Source: Bacteroidales bacterium UBA3382
GTDB taxonomy: Bacteria > Bacteroidota > Bacteroidia > Bacteroidales > UBA932
Length of the DNA: 7,906 nucleotides
Direction: 5' to 3'
Assembly (NCBI GenBank): GCA_002358965.1
Contig: DEPW01000047.1
Coordinates: forward strand, 639 to 8,544
The notes under the pieces were generated by a model. That model saw nothing but the letters and a program-made list of their open reading frames with translations. It was not told the DNA's origin and did no database searches. Numbering within the stretch: the stretch's first letter is position 1; the number at the start of each line of letters is the position of its first letter. Below, piece by piece: positions 1 through 5,927 of this stretch. Both the position numbers and the translations under genes were made by a program.

Positions 1-1193
1 ACGGATTTGGTCATCATAGGAGGACCGCACATGAGGTACAAGGCATCCTCAGGCGCTTCGTGGTTCTTCAGGTAAGTCTCGTACATCACATTGTGGACGA
101 ATCCAGGAGTATATGCGATGCCTGCCGCATCGGCTTCCGGATCCGGTCTGTCGAGGGCCAGATGGAACTTGAAGTTAGGGAATTCCTTCTCTATTTCATG
201 ATAGTCTTCAAGGTAGAATGCCTCTTTCAGGCTACGCGCGCCATAGAAGAAGTTGACTTTCCTCGAAGTCTTTTCCGTCTTGAACAGGTGCATGATGTGG
301 CTGCGCATAGGAGCCATTCCGGCACCGCCGCCGACGAAGATGAGTTCCTGGTCCGCAGGAAGGTTTTCCGGGAGGAAAAACTCTCCGTAAGGGCCTGAAA
401 TCGTCACTTTGTCTCCAGGTTTCAGCGAATAGATGTATGAAGAGCATACGCCTGGGTTGACGGGGAGGAATTTCTTCGTAGCCCTGTCGATAGGAGGCGT
501 GGCTATGCGGACATTGAGCTTGATGATATCGCCTTCGGCAGGATAGCAGGCCATACTGTACGCCCTGAGGGTAGGGGTCGGATTGACCATCTTCAGGTCG
601 AATACGCCCATCTTTTCCCAATCCTCGCGGTATTCAGGATCCACATCGATGTCCTTGTAATCGACCGTGATTGCCGGTACATCGACCTGGATATATCCGC
701 CGGATTTGAAGTGGAGATGTTCGCCTTCAGGAAGTTTGACCACAAACTCCTTGATGAATGTAGCCACATTGCGGTTCGAAACCACTTCGCATTCCCACTT
801 CTTCACGCTGAGGGCGGATTCGGAAATGACGATTTTGAGGTCTTCCTTTACTTTGACCTGGCAGCCGAGCCTCCAATGGTCCGCTATCTGTTTCCTGTTG
901 AAGAATCCGGTTTCCGTAGGAAGTATCGAACCGCCTCCTTCAAGAACGCGGCATTTGCACTGTCCGCAGCTTCCCTTACCGCCGCAGGCGGATGAAAGGA
1001 ATATCTTCTGGTCTGCCAAAGTGGCGAGCAGGGACGAGCCCGGGGTGACTTCGATTTCCTTCTTGCCGTTGTTGATGTCAATCTTGACCTTGCCTGAAGG
1101 GGTGAGTTTGACCTTAATGAACAAAAGCAGCGCTACCAACACGAGCGTTACGATCGTTATCGCAATTACTGCTGATATGAGTGTTGTAAACAT
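1..1193 (-). CDS. nqrF: Na+-translocating NADH:quinone reductase subunit F, C-terminus cut by window edge
   Basis: NqrF is the NADH-oxidising subunit of Na+-NQR: it takes hydride from NADH onto FAD and passes electrons to a [2Fe-2S] centre. The visible 397 codons show one N-terminal membrane helix (about residues 4-26), then a plant-type ferredoxin domain with C70-x5-C76-x2-C79 and C111, an FAD-binding RAYS motif (R210, Y212, S213), and an NADH-binding domain with GGGAGMAP (from G288) and MCGPP (C389). The four cysteines and R210/Y212 fall at the same residue numbers reported for the Vibrio cholerae protein. Against a family length of roughly 405-425, I estimate that 10-30 C-terminal residues lie beyond position 1. 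The ATG at 1193 is supported by a CGGAGG ribosome binding site 9 bases upstream. It is the last nqr gene seen and lies 18 bases after nqrE. The ferredoxin-reductase fold occurs in other enzymes, but the helix plus cluster order and the operon make NqrF secure. Confidence 0.97.
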   Translation of the reverse strand, partial: MFTTLISAVIAITIVTLVLVALLLFIKVKLTPSGKVKIDINNGKKEIEVTPGSSLLATLADQKIFLSSACGGKGSCGQCKCRVLEGGGSILPTETGFFNRKQIADHWRLGCQVKVKEDLKIVISESALSVKKWECEVVSNRNVATFIKEFVVKLPEGEHLHFKSGGYIQVDVPAITVDYKDIDVDPEYREDWEKMGVFDLKMVNPTPTLRAYSMACYPAEGDIIKLNVRIATPPIDRATKKFLPVNPGVCSSYIYSLKPGDKVTISGPYGEFFLPENLPADQELIFVGGGAGMAPMRSHIMHLFKTEKTSRKVNFFYGARSLKEAFYLEDYHEIEKEFPNFKFHLALDRPDPEADAAGIAYTPGFVHNVMYETYLKNHEAPEDALYLMCGPPMMTKS

Positions 1194-1202
1194 ACTTTCT
1201 CG

Positions 1203-1208
1203 CCTCCG
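1203..1208 (-). promoter_or_regulatory. Shine-Dalgarno of nqrF
   Basis: CGGAGG on the minus strand, 9 bases before the nqrF ATG at 1193. It sits in the short gap after the nqrE stop and fixes the nqrF start. Good Shine-Dalgarno sequences are uncommon in Bacteroidota, and most genes of this operon lack one. Confidence 0.7.
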
Positions 1209-1211
1209 ATT

Positions 1212-1820
1212 TTAAAGTTGAATACCCATGAAAGTCATGAACGAAATCGCCATAAGGCCCACGGTGATGAATGCTATACCGAGTCCTTTCAAGGCTTTCG
1301 GCACCTGTGAATAAGCCATCTTCTCCCTGATTGCGGCGAAAGTGACTATTGCAAGGAACCAGCCGATGCCTGAGCCGAGGGCATATACCAGGGCTTCCCC
1401 GAAGTTCACGAAATCCCTTTCGGCCATGAAAAGCGAACCTCCGAGGATAGCGCAGTTCACGGCAATCAGGGGAAGGAAGATTCCCAACTGCGAGTAGAGC
1501 GCAGGAGCGAATTTCTCCACGACCATCTCGACAATCTGTGTGATTGCGGCTATGACGGCGATGTAAACTATGAAGCTGAGGAAGCTGAGATCCACATTCT
1601 CGAGCCCGGCCCAAGCGAGGGCGCCCGGTTTGAGGACGAATTCGTTCAGCAGGTAGTTGATAGGCAATGTTATGAGCAGCACGAAGATAACAGCAATTCC
1701 CAAACCGGTGGCCGTCTTCACGCTTTTGGATACCGCCAGATACGAGCACATGCCCAGGAAGTAGGCGAATACCATGTTGTCGATGAAAATCGATTTTACG
1801 AATAAGCTAATGTAATCCAT
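1212..1820 (-). CDS. nqrE: Na+-translocating NADH:quinone reductase subunit E
   Basis: NqrE is an integral membrane subunit of Na+-NQR, homologous to RnfA, that pairs with NqrD in an inverted arrangement. The protein has 202 residues, normal for the family (about 198-210), and is almost entirely hydrophobic, with about six membrane helices. Conserved family motifs are visible: LGMCSYLAVS near the N-terminus (C25) and VNCAILGGSLFM (C123). From published Na+-NQR structures, these two cysteines and two in NqrD bind a shared [2Fe-2S] cluster inside the membrane. The start at 1820 gives the standard N-terminus MDYISLFVKSIFIDN. No Shine-Dalgarno precedes it. It follows nqrD by 21 bases and precedes nqrF by 18. 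RnfA is the only realistic alternative, and the flanking nqrA and nqrF rule that out. Confidence 0.97.
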   Translation of the reverse strand: MDYISLFVKSIFIDNMVFAYFLGMCSYLAVSKSVKTATGLGIAVIFVLLITLPINYLLNEFVLKPGALAWAGLENVDLSFLSFIVYIAVIAAITQIVEMVVEKFAPALYSQLGIFLPLIAVNCAILGGSLFMAERDFVNFGEALVYALGSGIGWFLAIVTFAAIREKMAYSQVPKALKGLGIAFITVGLMAISFMTFMGIQL

Positions 1821-1841
1821 TTCGATTCGAGTTTATTGTTG

Positions 1842-2465
1842 TTATTTTTCCTGTAAATCTTTCTGAATGCTCCTCTGTACCCATATTATGAGGCCGAGCA
1901 ATATGAGAGCCATCGGAGGCAGGATGACGAGTCCGTTGTTCATATAGCCTGCCGCATAGAACGATTCCGGAATAATCCTCATTCCGAACAGCGTTCCCGA
2001 ACCGAGAAGTTCGCGGAAAAACGCTACGATGACGAGTATGATGCCGTAGCCCACTCCGTTGGCAAGTCCGTCCAGCAGTGAAGGAAGCGGTTTGTTGCCG
2101 AGGGCGTATGCCTCTATGCGTCCCATGACGATGCAGTTGGTGATGATGAGTCCTACATATACGGACAGGGTCTTGCTGACACTGTACGAATAAGCCTTCA
2201 GGAACTGGTCCACGAGGATTACCATCAGAGATACGACCACGAGTTGCACGATGATGCGGATACGGTTAGGAATGCTGTTCCTAAGCAATGATACCACGAA
2301 ACTTGAAAGTCCTGTCACTATGGTTACGGACAGTGCCATGACGAGCGCGCCTTTCAGCTGTACCGTTACTGCAAGCGAGGAACAGATACCGAGTACGAGG
2401 ACGGTTACAGGATTGCCCTTGAATATCGGTTTCAATAATACTTCTTTCCAGTCAATATTGCTCAT
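1842..2465 (-). CDS. nqrD: Na+-translocating NADH:quinone reductase subunit D
   Basis: NqrD is an integral membrane subunit of Na+-NQR, homologous to RnfE and partner of NqrE. With the start at 2465 it has 207 residues, close to the family norm of about 210, and about six membrane helices. Motifs seen are KGNPVTVLVLGICSSLAVT (C28) and TNCIVMGRIEAYA (C111). These correspond to the two cysteines that contribute to the NqrD/NqrE intramembrane [2Fe-2S] cluster in known structures. An in-frame ATG six bases earlier (2471) overlaps the nqrC stop as ATGA. I prefer 2465 because an AGGAGG at 2478-2473 lies 7 bases upstream of it but only 1 base from 2471. Translation is probably coupled to nqrC. The encoded C-terminus is charged (RSIQKDLQEK), as expected for a cytoplasmic tail. 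Confidence 0.96.
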   Translation of the reverse strand: MSNIDWKEVLLKPIFKGNPVTVLVLGICSSLAVTVQLKGALVMALSVTIVTGLSSFVVSLLRNSIPNRIRIIVQLVVVSLMVILVDQFLKAYSYSVSKTLSVYVGLIITNCIVMGRIEAYALGNKPLPSLLDGLANGVGYGIILVIVAFFRELLGSGTLFGMRIIPESFYAAGYMNNGLVILPPMALILLGLIIWVQRSIQKDLQEK

Positions 2466-2467
2466 TG

Positions 2468-3241
2468 TCATTCCTCCTCATTGGTTACATTGGTAAAATA
2501 AGGCATGTAATATGAAAGCCACATGCGCATCGTGTTTTCCAAAGCTTTGGAAGTGATGGTGCCGCCGCTGATGGCGTCGACGCCGTGGATGTCCCCATTC
2601 GAACCGCCTTTGACGACCGATATGGATACGAAGTTCCCGTTTTCATCGAGAATCTGTTTGCCTTTGAAAGGTTCGTAGAATTTAGGCAGGGCTATTTCCG
2701 CACCGAGGCCGGGGGTTTCGCCCTTGTGGTCGAAGACCGCGCCGTCAACGGTGTTCATGTCTTCGGTGAATGCGAGATATCCCCAGATAGGGCCCCAGAG
2801 TCCGGCTCCGTAGCAAGGGACAACGCGGATGGTCTGTCCGTTTACATTGAATATATAGACAGGGAGTTTGAGGCCTTCCAGAAGGCTTTCGTCCATGCTG
2901 TCACCTATTTTCCTCATTGCATCATACTGCGCCTTGAGCTCGGATGTACCTGCGACTTCCTTCATGTCGCCGGCTTTTTCGCCGTTGCCGTTTACATAGA
3001 TGGCTGCTTGGAGGTTGTCGTTGTAAAGTCCGATTGTGAACTTGTTTATGTCTGCTGCCGCTTCTGCTGCTTGAGCATCGTAAAGTCCGGCTGCGGTCAG
3101 TATCTTGCTCATGGTCTCGACACGGATGTTGTCGTTCTGACGCGGTTGGAGCGTCAGGGACACATAGGCAAGGATTGCGGCTACCAAGATAACGAGTACC
3201 GCCGAATAGATTACCGTATATGTGTTACCGTTTGTATTCAT
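2468..3241 (-). CDS. nqrC: Na+-translocating NADH:quinone reductase subunit C
   Basis: NqrC carries one FMN joined to a threonine by a phosphoester bond and relays electrons within Na+-NQR; it is related to RnfG. The 257-residue product has a single N-terminal membrane helix (about residues 8-30) followed by a periplasmic FMN-binding domain. Visible family motifs are LWGPIWGYLAF (from about 148), GETPGLGAEI (from about 174) and the flavinylation site DAISGGTITS, with T228 as the predicted FMN-bearing residue. The transfer enzyme would be ApbE, which is not in this window. The start at 3241 leaves 12 bases after the nqrB stop, and only a weak TAAGG lies before it. The last three residues are glutamates whose codons contain the nqrD ribosome binding site. 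RnfG is excluded by context. Confidence 0.97.
   Translation of the reverse strand: MNTNGNTYTVIYSAVLVILVAAILAYVSLTLQPRQNDNIRVETMSKILTAAGLYDAQAAEAAADINKFTIGLYNDNLQAAIYVNGNGEKAGDMKEVAGTSELKAQYDAMRKIGDSMDESLLEGLKLPVYIFNVNGQTIRVVPCYGAGLWGPIWGYLAFTEDMNTVDGAVFDHKGETPGLGAEIALPKFYEPFKGKQILDENGNFVSISVVKGGSNGDIHGVDAISGGTITSKALENTMRMWLSYYMPYFTNVTNEEE
2473..2478 (-). promoter_or_regulatory. Shine-Dalgarno of nqrD inside the end of nqrC
   Basis: A perfect AGGAGG on the minus strand lies within the Glu-Glu-Glu codons that end nqrC. It is 7 bases before the ATG at 2465 and 1 base before the alternative ATG at 2471, so spacing favours 2465 as the nqrD start. Its position inside nqrC suggests translational coupling (inference). 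Confidence 0.7.
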
Positions 3242-3253
3242 ACCTTAAATATA

Positions 3254-4456
3254 TTAAGCGATTTTCATTTTCTTGGAGATTTTCTTGGTCCTTCTGCTGA
3301 TGGATGCCGAGATCACATAGTGGTCTATAAGCGGTGCGAAGGTGTTCATAAGGAGTATCGCAAGCATCATTCCTTCCACATATCCAGGGTTGAAGAGCCT
3401 TACGGTGATAGTCAGCGCACCGACGAGGAAACCGTAAATCCATTTGCCGGTTTCGGTCTGTGCGGAGGTGACAGGGTCGGTGGCCATGAATACCGTACCG
3501 AACATGAAGCCTCCCATTACCAGCTGATAGTAAGCCGGGATGGTCATTTCCGGAGTGGAACCGAACGCGTTGCCGAGCAGTCCGATGCACAAAGCTCCGA
3601 TTACTGACGAAAGCATGATCTTCCAGCTTGCCACGCCGGTCCAGATGAGTATCACCGCTCCGATGAGGATCGCTATTACCGAAGTTTCGCCAACTGCTCC
3701 CGGTATGATGCCGGCGAACATGTTCCAGAAGGTGTTTCCTGCTGCATTGAGGGCGTCAAGGCCTTCGGCGGCGTGGACCAAAGGAGTGGCGCCTGAAAAT
3801 CCGTCCACAAGGGCTCCGCCGTTGGTCGCGTATGCCGTACCCTCGGCCATGTACCTTGAAACGCCGCCTGTCCATACGGCATCTCCTGACATCTTGCTCG
3901 GGTAGGAGAAGAACAGGAATGCGCGGCAGAGCAGTGCCGGGTTCCATATGTTCATGCCTGTGCCTCCGAATACTTCCTTGCCGATGATGACGGCGAAAGC
4001 CACGGCGACTGCAAGCATCCACAGAGGAACATCGATAGGGACGATCAGCGGGATGAGCATGCCCGATACGAGATAGCCTTCGTTCACTTCATGGCCTTTG
4101 ATCTGGGCAGAAATGAATTCGATAGCCAGACCTACTATGTATGAAACCAAATACAGAGGTATGATCTTCACGATTCCGTACCATACCATCTGCCAGAATC
4201 CCCAGTCCAGGCCGAATGCGGCGCTGTGCTGGTATCCCGTATTCCATATTCCGAACAGCATGGACGGTATGAGGGCGACTACGACGATGATCATGATTCG
4301 TTTCAGATCGACGCAGTCCCTTATGTGCGAACCTCTCCTTGTCACCGTATCCGGCACATAGAGGAAGGACTCGAAAGCTTCGAAAGTAGAATGAAGGAAT
4401 CCTAATTTTCCGCCTTTCTCGAAGGTCGGTTTGATTTTATCGATGAATTTTCTCAT
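3254..4456 (-). CDS. nqrB: Na+-translocating NADH:quinone reductase subunit B
   Basis: NqrB is the large membrane subunit of Na+-NQR, related to RnfD. It carries a covalent FMN and is associated with riboflavin, quinone reduction and the sodium path in known structures. The 400-residue product has a charged cytoplasmic N-terminus (KIKPTFEKGGK) and about ten membrane helices. Motifs seen are KEVFGGTG, NPALLCRAFLFFSYP, MATDPVTSAQTETGKW and the flavinylation site DGFSGATPLV, whose threonine is residue 224. The start at ATG 4456 gives MRKFIDKIKP, like other Bacteroidota NqrB proteins, and leaves 12 bases after the nqrA stop. A GTG at 4465 would add three residues (MEN) and would leave only 3 bases; neither has a convincing Shine-Dalgarno. 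The length fits the family (about 385-415). RnfD is the only alternative and is excluded by the neighbours. Confidence 0.97.
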   Translation of the reverse strand: MRKFIDKIKPTFEKGGKLGFLHSTFEAFESFLYVPDTVTRRGSHIRDCVDLKRIMIIVVVALIPSMLFGIWNTGYQHSAAFGLDWGFWQMVWYGIVKIIPLYLVSYIVGLAIEFISAQIKGHEVNEGYLVSGMLIPLIVPIDVPLWMLAVAVAFAVIIGKEVFGGTGMNIWNPALLCRAFLFFSYPSKMSGDAVWTGGVSRYMAEGTAYATNGGALVDGFSGATPLVHAAEGLDALNAAGNTFWNMFAGIIPGAVGETSVIAILIGAVILIWTGVASWKIMLSSVIGALCIGLLGNAFGSTPEMTIPAYYQLVMGGFMFGTVFMATDPVTSAQTETGKWIYGFLVGALTITVRLFNPGYVEGMMLAILLMNTFAPLIDHYVISASISRRTKKISKKMKIA

Positions 4457-4468
4457 ATTTTCCACTTT

Positions 4469-5821
4469 TTAAGCCATTTCTTTCATCATTAAGGATATTC
4501 CGTCTTCAAGGATGGACTGGATTTCTATCTTGGACGGGCAGATGTATTCGCAAAGGGCGAAGTCTTCCGGCAGCACCTCGTAGATTCCGAAGCGTTCCAT
4601 CTTGTCGATGTCCTGGGCCATGCAGGCCTTGACGAGATAGACCGGATAGAGTTGCATAGGCAGCACTTTGCTGTAAATATCAGACATTACGAAAGCCCTG
4701 ACGCCTCCGTTGAGGTTGGTGTCCATCGTATATTTCCTGTTAGGCGTGAGCCAGGAAAAATATGTGTGCGAGAACGAGAATTTCTTTGTGCGGAAAGGCT
4801 TTCCCCATCCGAACATTTCGTGATAGTGGCCTTCGGCGAGGACGGTGACCTGGTCGTCGAAAAATCCGAGGAATCCTTCTTTGCCGACATTCGTCCCCGT
4901 AAGCGCGTCTCCGCTGATGTAACGCACATCGCCGCCTTCGCACATGTCGGCTATCGCTTTCATGCAGAATCCGGCTACGCTTTCGACATACGAAGGCTCT
5001 GTGGCCTTAGGCCCGGTAACAGCCACTTTGCGGCGCAGGTCGAGCTTTCCTGTCCTGAACAGCCGTCCCATTGCTGCGAGGATGTGCGGAGCCACGGTCC
5101 ATACCGTTTCGCCTTTTGCGACAGGGGAGATGTGATGGATCTGGATTCCGACATTTCCTGCCGGATGAGGTCCGGAAAAATAATGTGCGGTGATGTTCCT
5201 GAGGTTGCGGAAAGGATTGTCCCCCTTTTCCTTGCTGTCGAATGAAACATGGACGCCTCCGTCGGTGAGTTTCGACAGTGCGTCGATGCCTGCCTGCAGG
5301 TTGTCGCTCTCGCCTTTGAGCGAAAATGAGATTTCGTTGGCGAGAGGGGCTGTGCTGAACGATGAAACGAAGATTGCCTTCGGAGTGGCCTGCGGCTTGG
5401 CAATGATGCCGTACGGCCTTTGTACGAGGCCGGGCCACAGTCCGCTTGCAAGCAGCGCTTCCCTGATTTCGCCTGCCGACATTTTTACGGGATCTTTGAT
5501 TCCGAAATCGACATATTCGACAGTCTTGTCAGCTTCGATGCGCACTTCGAGAAGCTTCCTCTTCTCGCCTCTGACGATTTCCTTCACCGTGCCGCTCACC
5601 GGCGAAGTGAACAGTATCGACAGATCGGCTTTGTCAGCCATTACGGGAGAGCCGGCCAGCACCCTGTCTCCTTCATGGACAAGCAACTTCGGCACAAGGC
5701 CTCTGAAATCCGTCGGTTTCAGGGCGACGACATCCGGGACAATCACCTTCTTGAGCTGTTGGGCCGCAACTCCCTTGATGGGGATGTTCAGGCCTCTTTT
5801 CAAATTGATATTGTCTGACAT
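4469..5821 (-). CDS. nqrA: Na+-translocating NADH:quinone reductase subunit A
   Basis: NqrA is the peripheral cytoplasmic subunit of Na+-NQR, related to RnfC and linked to quinone or inhibitor binding in some studies. It is the first gene of the operon. The product of 450 residues matches the family (about 445-450). It begins with LKRGLNIPIKG, has a lipoyl-like barrel-sandwich segment with SPVSGTVKEIVRGEKR (from about 73), the signature FSGPHPAGNVGIQIHHISPV (about 215-234) and a C-terminal CEYICPSKIE (from about 424). It lacks the paired ferredoxin-type cysteine clusters of RnfC, so this is NqrA. The frame is open 13 codons further upstream to an ATG at 5860, but the ATG at 5821 gives the conserved N-terminus. 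The longer start would also lie upstream of the expected transcription start of the candidate promoter at 5865-5858. No Shine-Dalgarno is visible. Confidence 0.97.
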   Translation of the reverse strand: MSDNINLKRGLNIPIKGVAAQQLKKVIVPDVVALKPTDFRGLVPKLLVHEGDRVLAGSPVMADKADLSILFTSPVSGTVKEIVRGEKRKLLEVRIEADKTVEYVDFGIKDPVKMSAGEIREALLASGLWPGLVQRPYGIIAKPQATPKAIFVSSFSTAPLANEISFSLKGESDNLQAGIDALSKLTDGGVHVSFDSKEKGDNPFRNLRNITAHYFSGPHPAGNVGIQIHHISPVAKGETVWTVAPHILAAMGRLFRTGKLDLRRKVAVTGPKATEPSYVESVAGFCMKAIADMCEGGDVRYISGDALTGTNVGKEGFLGFFDDQVTVLAEGHYHEMFGWGKPFRTKKFSFSHTYFSWLTPNRKYTMDTNLNGGVRAFVMSDIYSKVLPMQLYPVYLVKACMAQDIDKMERFGIYEVLPEDFALCEYICPSKIEIQSILEDGISLMMKEMA

Positions 5822-5835
5822 TGTCTCTAATGTTG
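5804..5835 (+). promoter_or_regulatory. Alternative, weaker promoter for the helicase
   Basis: ATTG at 5804-5807 and TAATGTTG at 5828-5835 are separated by 20 bases, the right spacing for a Bacteroidota promoter, but the -7 element has one mismatch to TAnnTTTG. It would give an mRNA leader of about 85-90 bases and would overlap the first codons of nqrA. It competes with the better -7 match at 5912-5919. Confidence 0.25.
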
Positions 5836-5857
5836 TTAATGATTCTAAAATGTGGCG

Positions 5858-5865
5858 CAAATCTA
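5858..5865 (-). promoter_or_regulatory. Candidate -7 element of the nqr operon promoter
   Basis: TAGATTTG on the minus strand fits the Bacteroidota sigma-ABfr -7 consensus TAnnTTTG. It would place the transcript start near 5850-5853 and give nqrA an untranslated leader of about 30 bases. No clear TTTG -33 element is found 19-21 bases upstream (AGAG lies there), so the promoter may be weak or activator-dependent. Assigned by consensus and position only. Confidence 0.55.
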
Positions 5866-5866
5866 C

Positions 5867-5878
5867 GAATAATTATTC
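5867..5878. repeat. Perfect 12-bp palindrome GAATAATTATTC
   Basis: The sequence is identical to its reverse complement and starts one base upstream of the candidate nqrA -7 element. It therefore falls in the -33/-7 spacer, where a bound dimeric regulator would block or modulate initiation. Its AT-only core makes chance occurrence quite possible. Confidence 0.4.
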
Positions 5879-5911
5879 AATTCGCTCTCTTAATTTCTCC
5901 AATTTATTGCT

Positions 5912-5919
5912 TATTTTTG
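5912..5919 (+). promoter_or_regulatory. Candidate -7 element for the helicase gene
   Basis: TATTTTTG matches the Bacteroidota -7 consensus TAnnTTTG and lies 8 bases before the ATG at 5928. If used, transcription would begin at about 5924-5928, leaving almost no leader. No clear -33 TTTG is seen at 19-21 bases upstream, and T-rich sequence can match the consensus by chance. Confidence 0.4.
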
Positions 5920-5927
5920 CGCCTGTT

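Larger units (their letters stand above)
1..5821 (-). other. nqrABCDEF operon (right end complete, left end cut)
   Basis: Six genes in canonical order A-B-C-D-E-F lie on one strand with gaps of 12 to 21 bases and a near-overlap at nqrC/nqrD. No terminator-like hairpin with a U-run and no internal TAnnTTTG promoter in a gene gap was seen, so a single transcript from the promoter before nqrA is the simplest reading (inference). The accessory genes usually required for assembly, apbE for FMN transfer and nqrM in some lineages, are not within the visible part and could lie beyond position 1 or elsewhere. Confidence 0.9.
5822..5927. promoter_or_regulatory. Divergent intergenic region between nqrA and the helicase
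   Basis: This 106-bp AT-rich gap is the only intergenic stretch longer than about 20 bases and must hold the start signals for both divergent genes. It contains one TAnnTTTG element per strand, an 8-bp inverted repeat (GGCGCAAA at 5854-5861, TTTGCGCC at 5916-5923) and a 12-bp palindrome at 5867-5878. I see no riboswitch-like structure and no RNA gene. Confidence 0.8.

Noticed and set aside
1114..1749. 211-codon open frame on the minus strand overlapping nqrE in another frame
   Set aside because: It shares the strand with nqrE but is frame-shifted; nqrE has full family identity, so this is an out-of-frame shadow.
2585..3607. 340-codon open frame on the plus strand, antisense to nqrC and the end of nqrB
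   Set aside because: Long, but it overlaps two well-conserved genes on the other strand, spans their junction, shows no recognisable domain and is rich in C, H and R typical of an antisense shadow.
1..5821. Rnf complex instead of Nqr
   Set aside because: NqrB-E resemble RnfD, G, E and A, but NqrA lacks the RnfC ferredoxin clusters, NqrF is present and there is no RnfB.
5822..5860. 13-codon upstream extension of nqrA to an ATG at 5860
   Set aside because: The extra residues do not resemble NqrA N-termini, and the candidate promoter would start the transcript downstream of that ATG.
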